The notes under the pieces: model-generated
The model's input: the letters and a program-made list of their open reading frames with translations, nothing else
Told to the model about the DNA's origin: nothing
Databases searched by the model: none
Shown: in pieces, positions 6,842 to 14,415 of the stretch
How positions within the stretch are numbered: the stretch's first letter is position 1
Layout of the letters: each line of letters opens with the position of its first letter
DNA from: Rhizobacter sp.
GTDB lineage: Bacteria; Pseudomonadota; Gammaproteobacteria; Burkholderiales; Burkholderiaceae_C
Direction of reading: 5' to 3'
Assembly: GCF_018780185.1 (NCBI RefSeq)
Contig: NZ_JADMJX010000084.1
Coordinates: 1 to 32,735, forward strand
DNA length: 32,735 bases
Position numbers and translations under genes: made by a program

Positions 6842-8584
6842 ATGGGGCGCTTGGCGAGCTGGTGGCCGCTGATTCCCGATGCCGTGGAGCCGGAGCAGCT
6901 CGCACGCCTGTTGCTGGTCAGCCCGATGGTGTCGGTGCTGAGTGCCGTGGGTGCGGTGGTCTCGTGTGTGCTGTATTTCAATGGGCCCGTCGATCGGGAG
7001 CTGATCGTCTGGCTGGCGCTGTTCGGCAGCATGAGCCTTGCCCGGGTGCTTGCGGGGCTGTATGCGCCTCGCGCCCGCAGCTTGCAGACCCATCCGCGAC
7101 GCTGGGCCCGCTGGGGCCTGGGCAGCACGCTGGTGCACGGCCTGCAATGGGGCCTGCTCAGCGTGGTGTTGAGGGTGCCGGGCAACCCGGAAGCCGAGTC
7201 GATCCTGCACATCACGCTGGCGGCGGTGGCCATGGGTTCGGCGGTTCACCTGTCGGGCTTCTACCGCGTGCTGGTGGTGTTTGTCGTGTGCGTGCTGGGG
7301 CCGCTGGTGCTGCGCGACCTGCTCGTCGGCACGGCGTACCACGCCGTGATGGCCGGGATGATCTTCCTGATCGGCGTGTACACGCTGCTCAATGGCCGCA
7401 ACCAGGCGAAGCTGATCCAGGCCTTGCACCAGGAGAATCAGCGCAGCGAGGCCGCGCGCCGCGCCGCCGAGGAGGCCAGTGCCGCCCGCACCCGCTTCTT
7501 TGCCGCCGCCAACCACGACCTGCGCCAGCCCTTGCATGCCATGGGCCTGCTGGCGCAGACGCTGTGCGCGCCGGGCTCGAAGGCCGCGCCGGTCGATGTG
7601 GCCGAGGTGTCGGGCCACCTGGTCGAGTGTGTGGAAGGCATGACCAACGTGGTCGACGACCTGCTGGAGATCACCCGCCTCGATGTGGGCCACATGACGC
7701 CGCAGAGTTCGGTGTTCGGGCTTGACGACCTGTTGCGTGAAACCTGCCAGCCCTACCAGGCACTGGCGCGCGCCAAGGGCCTGCAGCTGGCCGTCGACGC
7801 CGGGCGGCTGGCGGTGCGCAGCGACCGCGCGCTGGTGGCGCGCGTGCTGGCCAACCTGGTGTCCAACGCCATCCGCTACACGCGCGCAGGGGCCGTGCGC
7901 ATCTACGCCCGACCCGACGGCGATCAGGTGGTACTTCGGGTGGAAGACACCGGCATCGGCATCGCGAGCGACCACCTGCCGCGCATCTTTGAAGAGTTCT
8001 ACCAGGTGGGCAACCCGGCGCGCGACCGCCGCCTCGGCCTGGGGCTGGGCCTCGCGACCGTCAAACGCCTCAGCGATCTGCTGTCGTTGTCGGTGTCGGT
8101 GCAGTCCGCGCCGGCGCAGGGAAGCGTGTTCACGTTGACCTTGCCACGGGCTCCCGATCATGAGCTCGCCCCCATGCCACCGGGTGGCACGCCTGCTGTC
8201 GAGCCGCTGATCGCATCGCAACGGGTGCTGCTGATCGAAGACGATGCCGATTCGCGCAATGCCCTGCTGGGCCTGTTGCTCCAATGGGGCTGCGACGCAC
8301 GAGCGGCCCCGGGCGCCCGTGAAGCGATCGCGTGGCTGGGCCAGGGCTTCACCCCCGACGTGCTGGTGGTCGACCTGCGTCTGGCCGACGGCGCCAGCGG
8401 CCTCGACGTGATCGACTCGCTGCGTGCGGCCGTGGGCCACGAGCTGCCGGCGCTGGTGGTCACTGGCGACGCGGGCAGCGAGCACATGCTGAAGGCCCAG
8501 TCGCGCGGCTTTGCAGTGCTCGTGAAGCCGGCCCGCCCGGTGCAGTTGCGTGCCTTCCTGAGCCAGGCCTTCAGCGCCCCCTGA
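6842..8584 (+). CDS. Hybrid sensor histidine kinase with C-terminal receiver domain
   Basis: The 580-residue membrane kinase starts with about six hydrophobic segments between residues 24 and 183 and a short coiled linker (about 195-217). The phosphoacceptor is His225 in AANHDLRQPLHAMG. The ATPase domain shows the N-box (LANLVSNAIRYTRAG, about 337-350), G1 box (VEDTGIGI, about 368-374) and G2 region (GLGLGLATVKRL, about 399-410). A receiver domain from about 461 carries predicted phosphoacceptor Asp511 (VLVVDLRL). No periplasmic sensor domain is evident, so the signal may be sensed within the membrane. The ATG follows the response regulator stop without a gap. The NHDLRQP H-box type is common in proteobacterial hybrid kinases paired with NarL regulators. 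Confidence 0.92.
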   Translation: MGRLASWWPLIPDAVEPEQLARLLLVSPMVSVLSAVGAVVSCVLYFNGPVDRELIVWLALFGSMSLARVLAGLYAPRARSLQTHPRRWARWGLGSTLVHGLQWGLLSVVLRVPGNPEAESILHITLAAVAMGSAVHLSGFYRVLVVFVVCVLGPLVLRDLLVGTAYHAVMAGMIFLIGVYTLLNGRNQAKLIQALHQENQRSEAARRAAEEASAARTRFFAAANHDLRQPLHAMGLLAQTLCAPGSKAAPVDVAEVSGHLVECVEGMTNVVDDLLEITRLDVGHMTPQSSVFGLDDLLRETCQPYQALARAKGLQLAVDAGRLAVRSDRALVARVLANLVSNAIRYTRAGAVRIYARPDGDQVVLRVEDTGIGIASDHLPRIFEEFYQVGNPARDRRLGLGLGLATVKRLSDLLSLSVSVQSAPAQGSVFTLTLPRAPDHELAPMPPGGTPAVEPLIASQRVLLIEDDADSRNALLGLLLQWGCDARAAPGAREAIAWLGQGFTPDVLVVDLRLADGASGLDVIDSLRAAVGHELPALVVTGDAGSEHMLKAQSRGFAVLVKPARPVQLRAFLSQAFSAP

Positions 8585-8703
8585 GTGCGCGCCCTGCTTG
8601 CCCGACTGCCCTTTGGTGCTATGGGCGCCGGGGCAGCTGCTGCCTAGCATCGACCTCGCAAAGCCGTGCGCCTGGGTGCGGCTCGTCAGGGGAGACATCG
8701 GGC

Positions 8704-10110
8704 ATGAACAACACCCTCATCAGCGGCTGGGCCATTGCTGCCGCGTTGGCCGTTGCCAGCCTGGCCGCGTGTGGCGGCGGCGGGGGTGGCAGTGCCCCGC
8801 CTCCTCCGGCACCACCCCCACCGCCGGCAACGGGGTGGTCGGTCACGTCGCCACCGCTGTCGGCCGGTGGCTCAGGCAGCGCCAAGGTGGTGGTAGACGC
8901 TTCGGGCCGCGCGCTCGCCGCGTGGCTGACGCTGCGCGCCGGCACGCTGATCGACGACGACCTGGTGGTGAGCCGCTACGAGCCTGCCAGTGGCTGGAGC
9001 GCACCGCAGGCGCTCGAATCGCGCCTCGGCGACGTGACACGTTTCGAGATGGCGATGGATGCCGCCTCGGGCCGCGCCGTCGTGCTGTGGACGCAGGCCA
9101 GCGACACCAGCAACAGCGGCGCCTGGGCGCGCCACTTCGACCCCGCCGGCGGCTGGACGCCGGTGCAGGCGCTCAGCACCGCCACCGGCGTGGTCGATGT
9201 GCTGAGCGTGGGCATGGACGTGCAAGCCAATGCCGTGGCCGCCTGGTCGCAGCTCGACGGCTCGCGCTTCAGCATCTGGGGCAACCGCGGCAGCGCCGCC
9301 GGCACCTGGGGCAGCGCGCAGCTGCTCGAAAACATGGACGAGCTTGGCCGCGTCGACGGCAACCCACGCATCGCCGTGGCGCCGCAGGGCGACGCGCTCG
9401 TGGTGTGGCAGGCCAGTGGCGGCACCCCCGTCAACCGCGGCACCTGGACCAACCGCTACACCGCCGGCGGCGGCTGGGGCACGGCGAGCCAGCTCGTCTC
9501 GGTCTCGGGCGGTTCGGCCCCCGACATCGCGATCGACGCGAACGGCAACGCGGTGATGGTGTGGTCGCAGATCAGCGTGGTCTCGGTCACCGAGATGTAC
9601 GCCCTGATCCAGGCCAAGCGCTACCAGGCCGGCGCCTGGGGCGCGCCGCTGCAAGTGGCGCGTGAGCTGGGCGCCAACAGCGTGCTGAGCACCGTGCACG
9701 TGAAGATGAACGCGGCCGGTGCGGCGCTGGTGGCGTGGGGGCAGGGCGACGAATCGATCCGCGCCACGATCGCATCAGCGGGCGGGAACTGGCCCGCACC
9801 CAGCATCGTGAAACCGGTGGGATCGCGCTCGGCGGCGACCGGCGTGCGCGCGGCCATCGACGGCGAGGGCAACGCCTTTCTCGCCTGGTCACAAGGCAAC
9901 GACGTCGGCACCGTCGACACCATGCTGAGCGCCTACACCGTGGCCGGTGGCTGGGTGGCGGGCGTGGCGCACGACAACATCAACGAGATCGCCACCGACC
10001 CGGCCATCGCGATGGATGCGCGTGGCAACGCCTGGTCCCTGTGGACGCAGTACACGGGCGCATCCACCGGCACGCAGATCGTGGCGCGGCGTTTCAGCTC
10101 GGGGCGCTGA
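8704..10110 (+). CDS. Lipoprotein with eight regular repeats, probable beta-propeller
   Basis: The 468-residue protein starts with a lipoprotein signal peptide ending in SLAAC (Cys23), then a Gly6 and Pro-rich linker (to about 41). The rest contains eight copies of a short motif of the form G-x-A-hydrophobic-hydrophobic-W-x-Q, for example NAVAAWSQ, NAVMVWSQ and NAFLAWSQ. They centre near residues 70, 126, 179, 232, 285, 341, 393 and 444, a spacing of about 51-56 residues. This periodicity suggests an eight-bladed propeller or BNR/sialidase-like fold without visible catalytic residues. The start is supported by AGGGGAG about 9 nt before the ATG; the longer ORF in the track runs back into the kinase gene. 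Function and ligand are unknown; an envelope location is likely. Confidence 0.8.
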   Translation: MNNTLISGWAIAAALAVASLAACGGGGGGSAPPPPAPPPPPATGWSVTSPPLSAGGSGSAKVVVDASGRALAAWLTLRAGTLIDDDLVVSRYEPASGWSAPQALESRLGDVTRFEMAMDAASGRAVVLWTQASDTSNSGAWARHFDPAGGWTPVQALSTATGVVDVLSVGMDVQANAVAAWSQLDGSRFSIWGNRGSAAGTWGSAQLLENMDELGRVDGNPRIAVAPQGDALVVWQASGGTPVNRGTWTNRYTAGGGWGTASQLVSVSGGSAPDIAIDANGNAVMVWSQISVVSVTEMYALIQAKRYQAGAWGAPLQVARELGANSVLSTVHVKMNAAGAALVAWGQGDESIRATIASAGGNWPAPSIVKPVGSRSAATGVRAAIDGEGNAFLAWSQGNDVGTVDTMLSAYTVAGGWVAGVAHDNINEIATDPAIAMDARGNAWSLWTQYTGASTGTQIVARRFSSGR

Positions 10111-10153
10111 CGCGTCGCCGCCCTCCACCCCACTCACTCAACCAGGAAACCAC

Positions 10154-10459
10154 ATGACCCGAACTCTGCTTGTTGCCCTTGCCGTGGCTGCCGTGGCAGC
10201 CGCCGGCTGTGCCTCGATGGCGGTGACCGACCAGGCCCTCGTCGACCGCACGGCCTTCGCGCTCGGGCTCGACAAGAGCGCCTTCACCATCAGCAACCGC
10301 ACCGATGAAGGCACCACCACCCGTTATGCGGTGAAGACCAAGGCCGGGCAGGAATACAACTGCTTCGTCGGCGGCTCGTTCAATGTGACCGGGCGCTCGG
10401 TGTCCGAGGCCATCTGTACGCGCAAGGGCGAGCCCATGAAGAACCCCTTGTTGCGCTGA
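10154..10459 (+). CDS. Small lipoprotein of unknown function
   Basis: This 101-residue protein has a clear lipoprotein signal peptide, with AAAGC giving Cys19 as the lipidation site. The mature part is about 80 residues, polar, and contains two more cysteines (YNCFVGGSFNVTG and EAICTRKGEP) that could form a disulfide in the periplasm. An AGGAAA site precedes the ATG. It lies 43 nt after the repeat lipoprotein and its stop is a few bases before the hydrolase, so the three may be cotranscribed. I do not recognise a named family. Confidence 0.75.
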   Translation: MTRTLLVALAVAAVAAAGCASMAVTDQALVDRTAFALGLDKSAFTISNRTDEGTTTRYAVKTKAGQEYNCFVGGSFNVTGRSVSEAICTRKGEPMKNPLLR

Positions 10460-10464
10460 CGGTG

Positions 10465-11337
10465 ATGAGCGCCACCCTCGACGCCTGGCAGCGCCAAGGG
10501 CGTTTCATCGACTGGCGTGGCCACCGGGTGTTCGTGGCCCAGGCCGGCCGCGGCCCCGCGCTGCTGCTGGTCCATGGCTACCCGATCGGCTCCTACGACT
10601 GGCATGCGGTGTGGGACAACCTCGCCACGCGCTTCACCCTCATTGCACCCGACATGCTGGGCCTGGGCTTTTCCGACAAACCGGCCGGCCACGCCTACTC
10701 GCTGCAAGACCATGCCGACCTGCACGACGCGCTGATCCAGCGACTCGGTTTGCGCCGCCTGAGCGTGATGGCGCACGACCTCGGCGTGAGCGTGGCGCAA
10801 GAGCTGCTCGCGCGGCAACTCGAAGACGCCCGCCGCCCGCAAATCGATTCGGTGGTGCTGCTCAATGGCGGCTTGTGCCCCGAGGCCTACCAGCCGCGTG
10901 TCATTCAACGCCTGCTCTCGTCACCGCTCGGCCCCTGGATCGGCCCCCACATTCCGCGCGCGGCCTTCGACCGCTCGGTGCGCCGGCTGTTCGGCCCCAA
11001 GACAGCGGCGTCCAACGACCTGCTTGACGATTTCTGGCGCCTGGTCACACACAACGACGGCCTGCGGGTGGCGCACGCCGTCGGGCGCTTTTATGTCGAC
11101 CGGCTGGCCTGCCGCGACCGCCTGGTCGAGCCACTGTTGCGCCGCACCGTGCCGACCCGGCTGATCAACGGCGCCGCCGACCCCAACTCAGGCCGCCACA
11201 TGGCCGAGCGTTACCGTGCGCTGGTGCCGAGCGCCGACATCGTGAGCCTGGAGCAGGTGGGCCACTGGCCGCAGATCGAAGCGCCGCAGGCCGTGCTGGC
11301 CGCAGCCATGCCGTTTCTCATCGGGCAGGCGGCGTGA
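10465..11337 (+). CDS. Alpha/beta hydrolase of the epoxide hydrolase/haloalkane dehalogenase type
   Basis: The 290-residue enzyme has the HGYP oxyanion motif (VHGYPIGSYDW) and a nucleophile elbow AHDLGVSVA in which the nucleophile is Asp105 rather than serine. The catalytic histidine is in VGHWPQIEAP near the C-terminus, with a possible acid in NGAADPN. An aspartate nucleophile plus HGxP is typical of epoxide hydrolases and haloalkane dehalogenases, so an ester-intermediate hydrolase is expected; the substrate is not predictable. A GTG at 10462 immediately precedes the ATG at 10465; I prefer the ATG. No strong Shine-Dalgarno is visible, so coupling to the small lipoprotein gene upstream (5-nt gap) is likely. 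Confidence 0.85.
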   Translation: MSATLDAWQRQGRFIDWRGHRVFVAQAGRGPALLLVHGYPIGSYDWHAVWDNLATRFTLIAPDMLGLGFSDKPAGHAYSLQDHADLHDALIQRLGLRRLSVMAHDLGVSVAQELLARQLEDARRPQIDSVVLLNGGLCPEAYQPRVIQRLLSSPLGPWIGPHIPRAAFDRSVRRLFGPKTAASNDLLDDFWRLVTHNDGLRVAHAVGRFYVDRLACRDRLVEPLLRRTVPTRLINGAADPNSGRHMAERYRALVPSADIVSLEQVGHWPQIEAPQAVLAAAMPFLIGQAA

Positions 11338-11349
11338 ATGCCGCGCGGC

Positions 11350-11397
11350 CTACAACGGCAGCTCGGTGAAGTAACGCCCGCCTCGGCGCCTTCCCGA
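11350..11397 (-). pseudogene. Relic of a flavin reductase 3' end
   Basis: Read on the minus strand, this stretch encodes GGRYFTELPL followed by TAG, exactly the last ten residues of the intact flavin reductase at 19867-20376. The DNA matches 30 of 32 bases (11351-11382 versus 19868-19899). Both mismatches, and the TAG/TAA stop difference, are synonymous. Just upstream of the tail, REGA can still be read, but about six codons found in the intact gene are missing. There is no open frame behind it, so it is a fragment and not a gene. Confidence 0.75.
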
Positions 11398-11492
11398 TGG
11401 CTGTACAGCGGCTTAATCGTGGCGTATGCGTCCGCCCATCGTGTCCGCTGCCTCGCTGGCCTGCGCCAGCACGGTCTTCCTCGCTTCGTTGG

Positions 11493-11511
11493 CTTCACCC
11501 ATCGGGTGAGG
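11493..11511. terminator. Hairpin between convergent genes
   Basis: CTTCACCC-ATC-GGGTGAGG can form an 8-bp stem with one G-T pair and a 3-nt loop. It lies between the convergent hydrolase and winged-helix regulator genes. There is no T run on either side, so it is a candidate only. The rest of this 250-bp gap (11338-11586) holds the flavin reductase relic and nothing else recognisable. Confidence 0.35.
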
Positions 11512-11586
11512 TTGCCAAAACTCAACGAACCGCACCAATCCTCAAGATCCACGCGCTTCGCGCACCTTCAACTGCCGTTCTTAGGT

Positions 11587-14127
11587 TCAATGTGGTGATG
11601 CCGAGTCATCAAGTGCATCGAGCACCCCGAACGCAAGCTTGGCTATCTCGTCGTCGCGCAAACCGGCGCCCGCGGCCACCAGCTGTTTGAACGCGAACGG
11701 GCCCAGGTGATTGGCGGCGAGTTGCTCGACCCTCTGTGTTGCGCGAGCCTCGTTGATTTCGCGCGAGCTGCCGTTGCCGGCGTAGCACGCGTTGGCATAC
11801 CCGAGCAAGCGACTGGCTGAGCGGGGTCGGCCTTCGATCGCTGCCAGCAAGGCCAGGTAGTCAGCCCAGTAAGGTTGCCAGGCCATCTGCAGCGCCTGCG
11901 ACCACCCCTCCACGGCGAGCTGCCTGGCCTGCGTCGTCTCGTTTTTGGACAACAACGCCGCCGTGAGGTTGAGGCGTGCCGCAGGCAGAGCCGCGAGTTG
12001 CCGTGTCTCGTGCAGTTGCGCCTGGAGCGCTACACCGCACGCGATGGCTTCGTCAACGCGCCCGTGGGCGAGCAGGCTGTCCATCAGGTTGGCCTGTGCC
12101 ACCAGCAGCTGCCAGGACCAACCCGCCTGGTCATACAGCGAAAAGGCGCGGTGGCGCCATTCGATCGCGGCTTCAAACTTGCCTCGTGCGCTGAACCAGC
12201 AAGCCACGGCAGCGGCGCCCTGGGCACGCACCACCGCAGGCCAGTGGCTGTCTTCAATCGAGCCCAGTTCGTTGATCTCGGCGTGTTGCTCATCATCGGG
12301 CTCTGCGACTTCGCAGTACACCAGGATCGAGAGTGCGCGGTACAAGCCCACCGGGTCGCCCAGATCCCTGAAGAGTCTGACCGCGTGCATGGCATGGCGG
12401 CGTGCGAGCGCCGGCTGCGAGGCACCCCAGTCGAATGCGGCTTCCAGATTCCAGCGCGCCCGCAGCGGCGCCGGTAGTGCATCGGTCACTAGCGGGCGGG
12501 TGGATTCGAGCAAGCGGCGCCGGTCTTGCGGGCGTTCGTTGGAGACGACGAGTGCGAGCGACGCGGCCAGCGACACCGCCGTCTCGGCGTCGTGGTTCAA
12601 GGCCCAGGCGCAGGCGGCGCGCCCGCTGTCCAGGTCGGGCATCAACGCAGCACGCCAATGGTCCACCGCCACTCGGCCTTCAAAGCACTCGACATAGGCA
12701 TCTTCAAAGAGCACGCGGCAGGCCAGCGCGTGCCTGCGATGCAGTTCTTCGGCCTCGCCCGCTTCGCGCAGGCGTTCGATCGCAAAGGCACGTGTTGTCT
12801 CCAACAGGCGATAGCGCACCGGATCGAGCCGCTCAATGGCAACCAGAGAGCGATCGACCAGGCCGCCGAGCGCATCGAGCACGCTCCACGCATCGAGCTG
12901 CGAATCGGCGACTATTTGCTGGGCACTGGCCAGTGAGAAGGTGTTCGCAAAAACGCCCAGGCGCTGCAGAACCGTTTGCTCGGTGTCGCTTAGAAGCGAG
13001 TGGCTCCATTCCATCGCGGCCCGCAGCGTCTGGTGACGCTCGGGCGCGCCGCGGCGGCCGCCGGTCAGCGCCCGAAAGCGTTCGTCCAGCACAGCCAAGA
13101 GGGCGGGCAAGCCGAGAAAGGGCGCACGTGCTGCCGCCAGCTCGATGGCCAGCGGCAGGCCGTCCAGCCGGCGACAGACCTCGACGGCGAGTGCGATGTT
13201 GCCGGCCGTCAGAACGAAGCGTGTGTTGGCCGCTTTCGCGCGCTGCGCAAACAACGCCACCGCGCCGTAACGCAGCGCCTCGTCGATGGGCGTGGTGCTC
13301 TCGGGCACGGCCAGGGTGTTGAGCCGGTAGACGGTCTCCACCGACAGGTTCAGAGGCACCTGGCTGGTCACGATCAACCGCACACCCGGTGCAGTGTCGT
13401 GCACCGCTTGCGCCAGCTGCGAGACGGCGCCGACCAGGTGCTCGGCATTGTCGAGCGCGACCAGCATCTGCAGCGGCTGCACGGCGATCAACAAGGTCTT
13501 GAGGGGTTCGCCCGCTGCCGAATTGAGACCCAGCGCGGTCGATATGCACCCGACCACCAGATCGGGGTCGGTGAGCGCGGACAAGTCGACCCAGCACACG
13601 CCATGCTCATAGACGCGGCGGCGGCTGTGCAGCAGCCACTGGGCGAGACGCGACTTGCCGACGCCGCTCGGGCCTACCAGCGTGATCAGGCCGTGCTGGG
13701 ATATCAGCTCGCTCAGCGCGGCGAGATCGTCGTCGCGACCGACCAGCGGCTGGATCGCGTCGGGCACATTGGTTCGCCTCGGGGGCAATGCCGGGGCGGT
13801 GGCGTCTTGCCTGGGTGTCGGATCAGTGCCGAGCAGGCTCATCGAGAACCGGTAGCCCAACCCGGGGATGGTCGCGATGGCCTGCGGCCCCAGGAGCTTG
13901 CGCAAGCCCGACACCTGGACCGGCAGGTTGGCCTCTTCGACCACCAGCCCGGGCCAGACCTCATCCAGCAGCTCGGCCTTCGTGACCACGCGGTCGCGGC
14001 GTTCGATCAGCGCCAGCAACAGATCAAAGGCGCGCGTACCGATCGCAAGCGCACAGCCGTCGTCCAGCAGCTGCCGCTCGGCAGGCAGCAGTTCGAAATG
14101 GCCGAAACGAATGCGATTGGGCACCAT
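11587..14127 (-). CDS. Winged-helix transcriptional regulator with STAND-type ATPase domain
   Basis: The 846-residue protein begins with an OmpR/CadC-type winged helix (about 5-100; FGHFELLPAERQLL and KAELLDEVWPGLVVEEANL). An AfsR/LuxR-like STAND ATPase follows: LVGRDDDLAALSELI, Walker A GPSGVGKSRLA and a Walker B-like LVALDNAEHL, then RRLDGLPLAIELAAAR, which is typical of these proteins. The C-terminal 350 residues are helical and TPR-like, probably sensing a ligand or partner. Such proteins act as ATP-dependent transcription switches in the cytoplasm. The ORF track starts at a GTG at 14130; the ATG at 14127 is preferred. It is divergent from the NHL-repeat lipoprotein gene, which it may regulate. 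The effector is unknown. Confidence 0.88.
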   Translation of the reverse strand: MVPNRIRFGHFELLPAERQLLDDGCALAIGTRAFDLLLALIERRDRVVTKAELLDEVWPGLVVEEANLPVQVSGLRKLLGPQAIATIPGLGYRFSMSLLGTDPTPRQDATAPALPPRRTNVPDAIQPLVGRDDDLAALSELISQHGLITLVGPSGVGKSRLAQWLLHSRRRVYEHGVCWVDLSALTDPDLVVGCISTALGLNSAAGEPLKTLLIAVQPLQMLVALDNAEHLVGAVSQLAQAVHDTAPGVRLIVTSQVPLNLSVETVYRLNTLAVPESTTPIDEALRYGAVALFAQRAKAANTRFVLTAGNIALAVEVCRRLDGLPLAIELAAARAPFLGLPALLAVLDERFRALTGGRRGAPERHQTLRAAMEWSHSLLSDTEQTVLQRLGVFANTFSLASAQQIVADSQLDAWSVLDALGGLVDRSLVAIERLDPVRYRLLETTRAFAIERLREAGEAEELHRRHALACRVLFEDAYVECFEGRVAVDHWRAALMPDLDSGRAACAWALNHDAETAVSLAASLALVVSNERPQDRRRLLESTRPLVTDALPAPLRARWNLEAAFDWGASQPALARRHAMHAVRLFRDLGDPVGLYRALSILVYCEVAEPDDEQHAEINELGSIEDSHWPAVVRAQGAAAVACWFSARGKFEAAIEWRHRAFSLYDQAGWSWQLLVAQANLMDSLLAHGRVDEAIACGVALQAQLHETRQLAALPAARLNLTAALLSKNETTQARQLAVEGWSQALQMAWQPYWADYLALLAAIEGRPRSASRLLGYANACYAGNGSSREINEARATQRVEQLAANHLGPFAFKQLVAAGAGLRDDEIAKLAFGVLDALDDSASPH

Positions 14128-14343
14128 CACCTCATTTCACAAGAGCACGCGGTCGCTCTCGAGGCGGTTCAGATCGTCTGGCGACGGGGCAGCTTCTGTG
14201 CCGGACGGTCGAGTCTATCGAAACCGCCCGCCCCGGCCTGTCGAGGGGCCCGCGCGCATGCCGCCCGACCCTCTCTTCGACCCCGGGCCCAGGGCCATCG
14301 GCATTCAGGCATGAGCCCCATGCAGCGTTCGCTCTCGGGGTGT

Positions 14344-14358
14344 TTTAGAACGTTTAAA
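14344..14358. promoter_or_regulatory. AT-rich near-palindrome in the divergent STAND-regulator/lipoprotein region
   Basis: TTTA-G-AACGTT-TAAA is a near-perfect palindrome centred on AACGTT, and it is strikingly AT-rich for this genome. It lies 58 nt before the NHL lipoprotein start, in the 288-bp divergent gap 14128-14415. It could be an operator for the adjacent regulator or part of a promoter. Nothing else in the gap is recognisable. Confidence 0.35.
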
Positions 14359-14415
14359 GACGGCGCAGCTTCGTTGCCAGACAGTCGGTGCCTCGACACG
14401 GCCAGGGTGCCACTC

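Noticed and set aside
6629-8698. A 689-residue minus-strand ORF opposite the hybrid kinase
   Set aside because: The plus strand has all histidine-kinase boxes and a receiver domain. The antisense frame is a compositional shadow.
11338-11586. A possible small gene in the gap between the hydrolase and the regulator
   Set aside because: The ORFs there overlap the flavin reductase relic or lack ribosome sites. Nothing coding-like beyond the relic could be supported.
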